Below, one piece after another: positions 1 to 6,052 of a stretch of DNA of 8,328 bases. The stretch lies in assembly GCA_002723015.1 (NCBI GenBank), contig PBNG01000014.1:42114-50441 (forward strand), read 5' to 3'. Both the position numbers and the translations under genes were made by a program. Position 1 is the first letter of the stretch; every line of letters starts with the position of its first letter. This stretch comes from Roseibacillus sp. GTDB taxonomy: Bacteria > Verrucomicrobiota > Verrucomicrobiae > Verrucomicrobiales > Akkermansiaceae. The notes below the pieces were generated by a model. The model ran no database searches and was not told the origin of the DNA. It saw only the letters and a program-made list of their open reading frames with translations.

Positions 1-333
1 GGGATTCTCATTCTTCGAGCTGGCATCGCCCTGACGAAACGGCGCCAATCATCGGTGCGACTCTCGAATGCCTACGCCCTGTCCTCACTTATCGCAAAGG
101 CGATTGGGATCCTTGTGTTCCTTTTATTAACGCTGCCCGTGATAGGAGGGGCCCTGACCGCGATGCTCGCAGAGAGCAATGGCGCGCTGCCGGAATGGAC
201 GGAACGCCTGCCGGTTCTGATTGGGGCAATTGGCGTGGGAGGATTTCTTCTCTCCACGATCTATCCCTTGTGCACCTTCGTCATGTTGAATAAGGACAAC
301 GTCCGCCAACATCTGGCAAAGCACGGCACCTGA
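1..333 (+). CDS. C-terminal part of an integral membrane protein (partial gene)
   Basis: The reading frame is open from the first base of the window, so the true start lies to the left; 110 residues and a TGA stop are visible. A GTG at 55 could serve as a start, but the coding sequence continues upstream of it, so a truncated gene is the better reading. Two long hydrophobic stretches are seen: visible residues about 25-54 (LVFLLLTLPVIGG core) and about 70-95 (IGAIGVGGFLLSTIYPL core). They are separated by a short polar segment containing PEWTERL. The first visible residues (GILILRAGIAL) may be the end of another membrane helix. The tail KDNVRQHLAKHGT is polar and probably cytoplasmic. I do not recognise the family and assign no function. 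The gene converges on the tRNA-His gene. Confidence 0.7.
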   Translation, partial: GILILRAGIALTKRRQSSVRLSNAYALSSLIAKAIGILVFLLLTLPVIGGALTAMLAESNGALPEWTERLPVLIGAIGVGGFLLSTIYPLCTFVMLNKDNVRQHLAKHGT

Positions 334-339
334 CCGCCG

Positions 340-398
340 CTCCCGGCTGGTCGGTCCGCAGGCGTTCAGGGAGGAGCCTGGGGGTGAGACTCCGGGAG
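340..398. repeat. Nested inverted repeats between membrane gene and tRNA-His
   Basis: CTCCCGG (340-346) is the exact reverse complement of CCGGGAG (392-398). Inside this pair, CAGGC (359-363) matches GCCTG (376-380). The element fills the spacer between the convergent membrane protein gene and tRNA-His, so it could help end transcription from either side or stabilise the tRNA precursor trailer. There is no T-run on either strand, so it is not a standard intrinsic terminator, and the outer spacing of 45 nt makes the fold uncertain. Confidence 0.3.
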
Positions 399-400
399 AG

Positions 401-477
401 TGGGGCGACCGACGGGACTCGAACCCGCGACAACCTGAATCACAATCAGGGGCTCTACCAACTGAGCTACGGCCACC
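401..477 (-). tRNA. tRNA-His (anticodon GTG)
   Basis: Read on the minus strand this folds into a complete cloverleaf. The acceptor stem is GTGGCCG paired with CGGTCGC (two G-T wobbles). An additional G at position -1 (base 477) lies opposite a C discriminator, the identity element of bacterial tRNA-His. The D arm GCTC-AGTTGGTA-GAGC, the anticodon stem CCTGA/TCAGG with loop TTGTGAT, and the T arm GCGGG-TTCGAGT-CCCGT are all present. The anticodon GTG lies at plus-strand bases 441-443. The 3' CCA is encoded (bases 401-403), so no post-transcriptional CCA addition is needed. It is a lone tRNA, antisense to its flanking genes; I could not identify its promoter. Confidence 0.97.
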
Positions 478-541
478 ATCTCCGGAGCCGGAAGCTGAGG
501 GATCGGGGGAAACGATTCAAGGGTAAAAGATCGGAGGAGCA

Positions 542-572
542 GTTAGAGCTCCCTTAAAAGGAGGGGTCTAAC
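542..572 (+). promoter_or_regulatory. Stem-loop in the spacer upstream of rnc
   Basis: GTTAGA (542-547) is perfectly complementary to TCTAAC (567-572). With one G-G mismatch and one bulged A, the pairing continues through CTCCCT (549-554) against AGGAGGG (559-565) to a four-base loop. The result is a hairpin of about 12 pairs. If rnc transcription begins upstream of it, the hairpin lies in the rnc leader, some 45 bases before the start codon. In E. coli, RNase III cuts a stem-loop in its own leader to limit its synthesis; a similar role here is only inference. No T-run follows on either strand, so a terminator is unlikely. The AAGGAGGG within it is too far (about 53 nt) from the ATG to be the rnc ribosome binding site. 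Confidence 0.4.
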
Positions 573-574
573 GT

Positions 575-612
575 CCTTTACGCCACACCTAAGATTCCCT
601 AAGACCTTTACG
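575..612. repeat. Interleaved short direct repeats in the rnc leader
   Basis: CCTAAGA occurs at 588-594 and 598-604, exactly 10 bp apart. CCTTTACG occurs at 575-582 and 605-612, exactly 30 bp apart. Both spacings are whole numbers of DNA helical turns, so the copies face the same side of the helix, as in many operators. The block ends only five bases before the rnc ATG, where a bound protein would block transcription or initiation. Binding is inferred; short repeats like these can also arise by chance. Confidence 0.35.
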
Positions 613-617
613 TCTCC

Positions 618-1295
618 ATGGACCTGCTGGCACAGAAAATCGGTTACCAGTTCAAGAATTCGTCTCTCCTCGTCCAGGCGTTGACTCACCCCAGTCGGGC
701 CTCAGAACACCGGAATGAAACAGGGGACAACCAGCGGCTGGAGTTCCTTGGCGACGCGGTTCTTCAACTTGTCCTTACCAACCACCTCTATTGCAGCCTT
801 CCGGATGATGCGGAGGGGAACCTGACAAAAATCCGGGCCGGCCTGGTCTCCAAGCATGCCCTTGCATCCTGTGCCCGGAGATTGGGTCTGGGGGAATATC
901 TGAGGCTGGGCAAGGGAGAAGAAGCAAGCGGAGGGAGAGATCGTGACTCCAACCTTGCGGATGCCATCGAGGCTCTTCTTGGAGCGGTATTTCTTGATGG
1001 GGGGATCGCATCCGCAACGGAGGTCATTATGCGCCTGATGAGTAAAGATCTGGGCAGTGTTTCGGACGAGGATACCGGCAACCCGAAAGGGCGTCTGCAG
1101 GAATTACTTCAGGCGATCCGGAGAGAGAGCCCGGTGTATCGAGTACTCGATGAGAAAGGACCGGACCATCTGAAGCAGTTCCGTGTTGAAGTTCTCTGGA
1201 ATGGGATATCTCTGGGAAAAGGGGGTGGCTCGAGCAAGAAAAATGCGGAAACGGATGCCGCAAGGGATGCCCTTGAGCGCCGAAGCTGGGAATAA
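618..1295 (+). CDS. rnc: Ribonuclease III
   Basis: RNase III is a cytoplasmic Mg-dependent endonuclease that cuts double-stranded RNA in rRNA precursor processing and mRNA turnover. The 225 residues match the usual bacterial length. The catalytic domain (about 1-145) carries the signature NQRLEFLGD (38-46) with E42 and D46, then E66 before the KIRAGLV segment, and D115 and E118 in LADAIEALLGAVFLDGG; these are the metal-binding acidic residues of the family. The double-stranded-RNA-binding domain (about 155-223) begins NPKGRLQE and ends with GGGSSKKNAETDAARDAL, the typical RNA-contacting loop and last helix. An in-frame TAA at 600-602 means ATG 618 is the first usable start. No good Shine-Dalgarno sequence precedes it, so initiation may be weak or SD-independent. 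The signature has Q39 where E. coli has E38; the same change occurs in other family members. Confidence 0.97.
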   Translation: MDLLAQKIGYQFKNSSLLVQALTHPSRASEHRNETGDNQRLEFLGDAVLQLVLTNHLYCSLPDDAEGNLTKIRAGLVSKHALASCARRLGLGEYLRLGKGEEASGGRDRDSNLADAIEALLGAVFLDGGIASATEVIMRLMSKDLGSVSDEDTGNPKGRLQELLQAIRRESPVYRVLDEKGPDHLKQFRVEVLWNGISLGKGGGSSKKNAETDAARDALERRSWE

Positions 1296-1318
1296 TACGA
1301 GCAGACCTCTTCTTTGGA

Positions 1319-1879
1319 ATGATGGAGCGACGCCACCTTGTGAACCGGAGACCCTGTCCCGAATTGCCTCCCGTTGCGGAGGTTCTCACTGCGTCTGTCA
1401 CTGCGGTATTCGGGCGGAATTATAACCATGATTTCTATCATGCGTCGCTTCGGTATGCCCAGTCCCTGTGGCTGGAGGGTAAGGCTGCGCAGGCCCTGTT
1501 GCAGCTGAACAAGGCCTTCATGGCGGATCTCCGTGGAGGTGAGCAGATTCTTGCCGCCTGGCCTTTGCCCTACGCGGCCAAGCGCTGGGTGATGTTGCAT
1601 TGTCCGGGGAGTGATTTTCTCGGAAACCCGGTCCGACATTATCAGCACCTCGCCACGCGCGTTAGTGGGATCCGTGCAGGGCTGCGCCGTTGGCGGGCCT
1701 GGGGTTGCTTCCATCTCGCAGAGAAAGTGCTGGATCATCACGACTATCCTCGGGACGAGAGGCAGATTGAGAACGAGGAAATCTCCATACCTTCAGCGGC
1801 AGAGGTGTTCGATCACCTTGAGAGGACGGGGCTGCCTGATGAGGCGGGACTGCTCCACGAGGTCCTCGCTAAGGCCTGA
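1319..1879 (+). CDS. Conserved protein of unknown function, TPR-like, downstream of rnc
   Basis: The 186-residue protein starts at one of two adjacent ATGs (1319 or 1322). It follows the rnc stop by 23 nt on the same strand, which suggests co-transcription. It has no signal peptide or membrane segment and is probably cytoplasmic. The best-defined part, residues about 34-70 (NYNHDFYHASLRYAQ, then LWLEGKAAQALLQLNKAF), resembles a helix pair of the tetratricopeptide type. It has small residues at the helix crossings and a glycine in the turn. Next come a WPLPYAAKRW segment (about residues 81-90), an Arg/Trp-rich helix (GLRRWRAWGCFHLAEKVL) and an acidic linker. The end is a possible small helical motif (AAEVFDHLERTGLPDEAGLLHEVL). 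From memory, similar proteins occur in Verrucomicrobia without assigned function; I could not check this. The composition fits a real gene, and the function is unknown. Confidence 0.8.
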   Translation: MMERRHLVNRRPCPELPPVAEVLTASVTAVFGRNYNHDFYHASLRYAQSLWLEGKAAQALLQLNKAFMADLRGGEQILAAWPLPYAAKRWVMLHCPGSDFLGNPVRHYQHLATRVSGIRAGLRRWRAWGCFHLAEKVLDHHDYPRDERQIENEEISIPSAAEVFDHLERTGLPDEAGLLHEVLAKA

Positions 1880-1880
1880 T

Positions 1881-1925
1881 ATGCGGGGAGAGGGGAGACC
1901 CGCGATGAGAAACTTTGATTCTTGA
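1881..1925 (+). other. Possible leader mini-ORF before the FG-GAP gene
   Basis: A strong Shine-Dalgarno-like GGGGAG (1892-1897) stands 7 nt before an ATG at 1905 that opens only a six-codon frame (MRNFDS) ending in TGA at 1923-1925. The same frame is also open from ATG 1881, giving 14 codons. The next gene has no comparable ribosome binding site, so this could be a translated leader that feeds ribosomes to it. Equally, the purine-rich stretch may be chance. Low confidence. Confidence 0.25.
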
Positions 1926-1977
1926 GCGGAATGCGTTCTCGAGTTCTCATGGCAGGGTCTTTTCACGCTCTCGATTC

Positions 1978-3177
1978 ATGAAAGCCCTGAGTCTTTTACT
2001 TCCTTCCACCTTGGTTCTGCTGGTTTGTGCGGCAAACATCGCGGTTCCCGGTAGTTCTTCCCATCAGAGAACGGTTCTCTCCCGTGGATTTGTAACAGAG
2101 GGGGCCTCGATCGGGGATGTGAACGGGGATGGTCACCACGATCTTGTCGCGGGCACCCACTGGCACGCTGGCCCTGATTTCAAGCGTAGCTACCGCTATT
2201 ATCCCGGCGAAGCTGTCAATCCCAAGGGATATGCCAACAGCTCTTTCCTCAGCTGGATCATCGATGTCAATTCGGACGAGCGGAATGATATTCTCCAGAT
2301 CGCCCATGGCCCCGCCTTTCATCTCGACATCTACCTGCAGCCTGAAAAGGGAAGCGAGATTGAGGAGTGGCCAAAGCACAGGGTGGTGACCAGTTTTGGT
2401 GGAGAGTCCCCCCATATGACTGATGTCACCGGGGATGGAAAGCCAGAGCTGGTAGGGCTCCGGAAGGGTGTCTGGGGGTTCTACCATGCGGACTGGAACG
2501 AGGTGACCAAGCCGTGGTCCTTCCACGCCATCTCCGACGATACGAAGGCTGGTCACTACACTCACGGCCTTGGGGTAGGTGATCTCAATGGGGATGACCG
2601 GCCCGATATAATCTGGAAAGAGGGCTGGTATGAGTGCCCCGAGAACCCAACCGGAAGCCAATGGAAGTTTCATAAGTTCCAGTTTTCGCCCCAGGGAGGC
2701 GGCCAGATGCTGGTTTACGATATCGACGGGGATGGCGACAACGACATCGTCACGAGCCTGTGGGCTCATGGGTGGGGCCTCGCCTGGTTTGAAAATGAGA
2801 AGAGGTCCGGCGGAATTTCTCTCAGCAAACATGTTATCATGCCCTCTGACGCCAAGCCGGGAGCAGGAGGAGTTGCGTTCTCACAACATCACTCCATGGC
2901 GCTGGGAGATTTTAATGCCGACGGCCTCATGGATTTCGTCACCGGCAAGCGCTGGTGGGCTCACGGTGGAGGAGACCCCGGGGCTGATCAGCCCTCGGTC
3001 CTTTACTGGTTCGAACTGAGGAGGAGCGAAACACATGGGGTCGAATTTATCCCGCATCTGGTGGACACGGATTCCGGAGGCGGCACCCAGGTCGCGGTGG
3101 GGGACCTCGATGGGGACGAGAAAACGGACATTGGGGTTGGGAATAAGAAGGGCGTATACATTTTCCGGACCCGCTAG
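1978..3177 (+). CDS. Secreted FG-GAP/VCBS-repeat beta-propeller protein
   Basis: The protein has 399 residues from ATG 1978. The frame stays open upstream to a possible TTG start at 1915, but ATG 1978 gives a normal signal peptide: MK, then the hydrophobic stretch ALSLLLPSTLVLLVCAA. The mature part carries seven Asp-rich calcium-binding-type repeats beginning near residues 47 (DVNGDGHHD), 96 (DVNSDERND), 149 (DVTGDGKPE), 202 (DLNGDDRPD), 248 (DIDGDGDND), 311 (DFNADGLMD) and 376 (DLDGDEKTD). Their spacing of about 46-65 residues suits a seven-bladed propeller. The segments TGKRWWAHGGGDPG and VGNKKG near the end are typical of a VCBS-repeat family common in Planctomycetes and Verrucomicrobia. 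The likely location is periplasmic or surface, with a binding or scaffold role; no catalytic motif is evident. The dehydrogenase gene follows 185 nt downstream on the same strand. Confidence 0.88.
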   Translation: MKALSLLLPSTLVLLVCAANIAVPGSSSHQRTVLSRGFVTEGASIGDVNGDGHHDLVAGTHWHAGPDFKRSYRYYPGEAVNPKGYANSSFLSWIIDVNSDERNDILQIAHGPAFHLDIYLQPEKGSEIEEWPKHRVVTSFGGESPHMTDVTGDGKPELVGLRKGVWGFYHADWNEVTKPWSFHAISDDTKAGHYTHGLGVGDLNGDDRPDIIWKEGWYECPENPTGSQWKFHKFQFSPQGGGQMLVYDIDGDGDNDIVTSLWAHGWGLAWFENEKRSGGISLSKHVIMPSDAKPGAGGVAFSQHHSMALGDFNADGLMDFVTGKRWWAHGGGDPGADQPSVLYWFELRRSETHGVEFIPHLVDTDSGGGTQVAVGDLDGDEKTDIGVGNKKGVYIFRTR

Positions 3178-3198
3178 GGCATCTGTCACTGAGCAGTT

Positions 3199-3283
3199 TA
3201 CCGGCCATTGACCGGGCCCGGTAGCGAAAGGGCTTTCCGTGGAGTGACCGGCGAACTGTCGGTTTGCCTGTTCGTTGCCCGGT
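3199..3283 (+). repeat. CCGG-rich dyad cluster between FG-GAP gene and dehydrogenase gene
   Basis: The 185-nt spacer is rich in inverted repeats built on CCGG. A perfect 12-bp palindrome ACCGGGCCCGGT lies at 3211-3222. TACCGG (3199-3204) also pairs with CCGGTA (3218-3223), so two folds compete. GAAAGGGCTTTC follows at once (3225-3236). Finally ACCGGCGAAC (3247-3256) pairs with GTTCG (3270-3274) and CCGGT (3279-3283), leaving a four-base bulge. The first hairpins, 20-60 nt after the FG-GAP stop, could attenuate transcription or protect the upstream message. No T-run follows, so this is not a clear terminator. Confidence 0.4.
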
Positions 3284-3323
3284 TCAGGAAATCTCGATGC
3301 AGGATTGCCTCTTCCCGGGAGGC

Positions 3324-3340
3324 CACCTACATATGAGGTG
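3324..3340. promoter_or_regulatory. Near-perfect palindrome ahead of the dehydrogenase gene
   Basis: CACCTACATATGAGGTG reads as a perfect 16-bp palindrome (CACCT-CATATG-AGGTG) interrupted by one extra A. It ends 22 nt before the ATG at 3363. It could be an operator for a dimeric regulator or form a small hairpin in the leader. Its AGGTG half is too far from the start codon to be a convincing ribosome binding site. Confidence 0.35.
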
Positions 3341-3345
3341 TCATT

Positions 3346-3373
3346 GAGTCATTCATAAGCCCATGAGTCATTC
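3346..3373 (+). repeat. Nine-base direct repeat spanning the dehydrogenase start codon
   Basis: GAGTCATTC occurs at 3346-3354 and again at 3365-3373, 19 bp apart. The second copy covers codons 1-4 of the gene. The first copy sits in the same reading frame after a TTG (3345), but TAA at 3357-3359 stops it at once. The start region therefore looks locally duplicated, and the in-frame stop fixes ATG 3363 as the earliest usable start. Confidence 0.5.
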
Positions 3374-5972
3374 CAGCAGCCGTAAAGTCCTGCGGATTGT
3401 CAGTGCCCTGCTTTTTCTCGCAGGGTTGACGGTCCTCTCCGCCCAACCGGGCGATACCATCTACCAACGGGGATTCCTTAGCATCGAGGAGGCCCATAAA
3501 TCCATCGAATTACCCGATGGCTACTCCCTTGAGCTGGTCCTCAGTGACCCGCATATCGAGGAGCCGGTCGCCTGTGCATTCGATGGAAACGGTGTTCTCT
3601 ATGTGGTTGAGATGCGAACCTACATGCAGACAGCTGACGCGACGGGCGAGCAGGAGCCCAGAAGCAGGATCTCTCGACATGAGGATACGAACGGAGATGG
3701 AATCTACGACAAGCACAGCGTGTTCATTGACAACCTGCTTCTTCCCCGGGCGGTTCTGCCGCTGGATGACCGGGTGATGGTGCACGTGACCAATACCCTT
3801 GACCTATGGAACTATCGGGACACCGATGGAGATGGAGTTGCGGATGAGAAGGTGAAGATCTATGAAGGAGGAAGAAGGGGAGGAAACATGGAGCACCAGC
3901 CCAGTGGGCTAATCTGGGCGCTCGATAACTGGATCTATATTACCTATGAGAATCGTCGCTACAGATACACCAACGGCAAACTGCAGATGGAGCGGATTCC
4001 GCGTGGGGGTGGTCAGTGGGGCCTGACGCAGGACGACTGGGGACGGTTGTATTATTCCACGGCGGGGGGAGAAAATCCGGCGTTCTTTTTTCAGCAACCT
4101 CCTGTCTACGGCATGCTGGACCTGCCGGGACAGACTGGCCGGGATTTTCGAAGAGTGTTTCCAACTGCTGAGATCCCTGACGTGCAGGGTGGACGTGGGC
4201 GTGTCGGATCCAATGGCGGCCTCAATAATATGACTGGTTGTGCGGGTCAGGGAATCTTCCGGGGGGATCGTCTTCCCGAGGACATCCGGGGCGACTTGAT
4301 CATTCCAGAGCCGGTAGGACGGTTGATCCGTCGAGCCTCTCTTGAGAGAAAGAATGCCAGAACCGTGCTGACCAATGCCTATCCCGGGTCGGAGTTCATC
4401 CGCACTCGTGATGCCAATTTCCGTCCGCTCTGGGCCGAAACTGCGCCAGATGGGCGGATGCTGCTTGTGGATATGCACCGGGGCATCATCCAGCAGGGAA
4501 ACTGGACGCGTCCGGGCAGTTACCTCCGGGGAGTGATCGACAAGTGGGGGCTCGACAAGAATATAGGCAAGGGACGGATCTATCGCCTCGTGCACAAGGA
4601 TTTCAAGCCTGGGCCACAGCCGCGGATGCTGGAAGAGACGACCGTGGAACTATTGAAGCATCTCTCCCATCCCAATGGCTGGTGGAGGGATACCGCCAAG
4701 AAATTGATCATTCTTCGCAAGGATCGTGAGTCTGTTATTCCAGCCCTCAAGGAACTAGTTCGGCAGGGGAAGACGGAACTTGGCAGGGCCAATGCGCTAT
4801 GGACGCTTGAGGGGATCGGGGCCGTGGAAGCAGATACAGTCGCCTCAGCGCTGGGAGATGATTCCATCATGGTTAAGGTTCAGGCGCTCAGGGTTGGTGA
4901 GCCTCTGATGGGAGAGGGTGACCAGATGGTAGCTTCCTCCATCCTTCAACTGGGAGAACTGAGCGGAAGCCCCAATGCCGAGGTGGCGACTCAGCTGATT
5001 AATTCCATTGTGCGGAGTGGAACCCAGAATGAGGACCTGCTGGCGCTCGCAGATGAAGTGGCCCGATCCTTCGAGGGAAATGATGCGGTCAAGGCCGTGG
5101 TCAGCAAGAGTGCAGGCATGCGGGCGCAGGCAATGGCTGCAGCTGAAGCGCGCAGAAAAGATGCTCAGCTCGCCCACTCCATGGAGAAGGGAAAAGTGAT
5201 CTTCAACCAGCTTTGCTACCCCTGCCATGGCCCTAATGGGAAAGGAACGCCAGTACCTGATGGGAAGCCAGGTCAACTCCTTGCGCCTTCGATGGTGCTG
5301 GCCCCGCGTATTATCGGGAGCGGCAGCACGATGATCCGCACCATCCTGCATGGTCTTACCGGGCCACTTGACGGCAAGAGCTATCCCGGACTGATGGCTC
5401 CCATGAATTCACAGGACGATCAGTGGATCGCGGATATCGCGACCTATGTACGGAACAGCTTCGGGAATAAGGCATCGCCGATCACCAAGGATTTCGTGGC
5501 TGCGATTCGCGAGGAGACCAGAGGCCGAAGCACGCCTTTTACGCTGCCGGAACTGGAAGCACTCGATCCTCCCATGCTGGTTAACCGCGGGGATTGGACG
5601 CTTACCGCGAGCAATGGAGCCGATGGCTGTAAGAATGCGATTGATAGTGACGGGGGCAGTCGCTGGTCCTCCGGGAGGACCCAGAGAGGTGGAGAGTGGT
5701 TCCAGATCGAGCTTCCGGATCTATCAAAGGTCAGCGAGGTCATCCTCAATGCGGCACCCTCAACAGACGATTACCCGAGGGAATATGAGGTTGTGGTAAT
5801 GGCCAATAATGAATGGAGTGAGGTCCTCGCCAAGGGTTCAGGTGATGGTCCTGTCACCGTGATTGGCCTCCCCCTCGTGAACGCCAAGATTATCCGGATT
5901 ACCCAGAGGGGCCGGGCGAATGGTAAGCACTGGTCGATTCACGATCTCCAGATCAAGGGTAAGAAGCTCTAG
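3363..5972 (+). CDS. Secreted PVC-type putative dehydrogenase with heme c and discoidin-like domain
   Basis: The protein has 869 residues. A signal peptide (1-27) ends at LSA before QPGD. Residues about 45-405 form a beta-propeller of the 'putative membrane-bound dehydrogenase' type (TIGR02604-like, recognised from memory). It has Asp-rich loops DTNGDGIYD (108-116) and DTDGDGVADE (153-162), and the segment GGLNNMTGCAGQGIFRGD from about 284. A helical, HEAT-like region follows (about 420-600; HPNGWWRDTAKK near 436). The class I cytochrome c domain (about 607-702) has CYPCH at 618-622 and probable axial Met 678 or 681 in LMAPM. Residues 739-869 resemble an F5/8 type C (discoidin) module that may bind carbohydrate. 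The family is proposed to oxidise small substrates, possibly sugars, in the periplasm and pass electrons through the heme; the substrate is unknown. In-frame TAA at 3357 fixes the start; no Shine-Dalgarno sequence is evident. Confidence 0.9.
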   Translation: MSHSSSRKVLRIVSALLFLAGLTVLSAQPGDTIYQRGFLSIEEAHKSIELPDGYSLELVLSDPHIEEPVACAFDGNGVLYVVEMRTYMQTADATGEQEPRSRISRHEDTNGDGIYDKHSVFIDNLLLPRAVLPLDDRVMVHVTNTLDLWNYRDTDGDGVADEKVKIYEGGRRGGNMEHQPSGLIWALDNWIYITYENRRYRYTNGKLQMERIPRGGGQWGLTQDDWGRLYYSTAGGENPAFFFQQPPVYGMLDLPGQTGRDFRRVFPTAEIPDVQGGRGRVGSNGGLNNMTGCAGQGIFRGDRLPEDIRGDLIIPEPVGRLIRRASLERKNARTVLTNAYPGSEFIRTRDANFRPLWAETAPDGRMLLVDMHRGIIQQGNWTRPGSYLRGVIDKWGLDKNIGKGRIYRLVHKDFKPGPQPRMLEETTVELLKHLSHPNGWWRDTAKKLIILRKDRESVIPALKELVRQGKTELGRANALWTLEGIGAVEADTVASALGDDSIMVKVQALRVGEPLMGEGDQMVASSILQLGELSGSPNAEVATQLINSIVRSGTQNEDLLALADEVARSFEGNDAVKAVVSKSAGMRAQAMAAAEARRKDAQLAHSMEKGKVIFNQLCYPCHGPNGKGTPVPDGKPGQLLAPSMVLAPRIIGSGSTMIRTILHGLTGPLDGKSYPGLMAPMNSQDDQWIADIATYVRNSFGNKASPITKDFVAAIREETRGRSTPFTLPELEALDPPMLVNRGDWTLTASNGADGCKNAIDSDGGSRWSSGRTQRGGEWFQIELPDLSKVSEVILNAAPSTDDYPREYEVVVMANNEWSEVLAKGSGDGPVTVIGLPLVNAKIIRITQRGRANGKHWSIHDLQIKGKKL

Positions 5973-5997
5973 ATCTGGCTTTCCGGCCACACCCACT

Positions 5998-6017
5998 TCC
6001 ATCCGCGGCGGGATGGA
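5998..6017. terminator. Hairpin between convergent genes (possible two-way terminator)
   Basis: TCCATCC (5998-6004) pairs perfectly with GGATGGA (6011-6017) around a six-base loop. It lies midway in the 80-nt spacer between the converging dehydrogenase and ThuA-like genes. That is where a terminator serving both strands is expected. No T-run follows on either strand, so an intrinsic terminator is only a weak proposal. Confidence 0.3.
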
Positions 6018-6052
6018 CCATGGCGGTAAGGCAGGGAGTATCCACGAGGGGT

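Noticed and set aside
401..477. tRNA-His as an integration site for a genomic island
   Set aside because: No integrase gene and no duplicate of the tRNA 3' end is seen in the window, and the flanking genes look like ordinary chromosomal genes.
557..564. AAGGAGGG as a ribosome binding site for rnc or a hidden ORF
   Set aside because: It lies about 53 nt before the rnc ATG and inside the hairpin, and no start codon at the proper distance opens a meaningful frame.
1109..1741. 210-codon minus-strand open frame opposite rnc and the following gene
   Set aside because: It spans two well-supported plus-strand genes and the gap between them, with low-complexity Ser/Arg-rich translation and no family features.
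1996..2832. 278-codon open frame on the minus strand opposite the FG-GAP gene
   Set aside because: The translation has no recognisable domain and mirrors the Asp/Gly-rich repeats of the plus-strand gene; it is a codon-bias shadow.
1978..3177. Periodic Asp-rich repeats considered as a tandem DNA repeat or CRISPR-like array
   Set aside because: The periodicity is in the protein (46-65 residues apart, variable); the DNA units are not near-identical and there are no spacers.
3909..4595. 228-codon minus-strand open frame opposite the dehydrogenase gene
   Set aside because: It lies wholly within a strongly supported coding region and has no signal peptide, domain or neighbouring same-strand gene.
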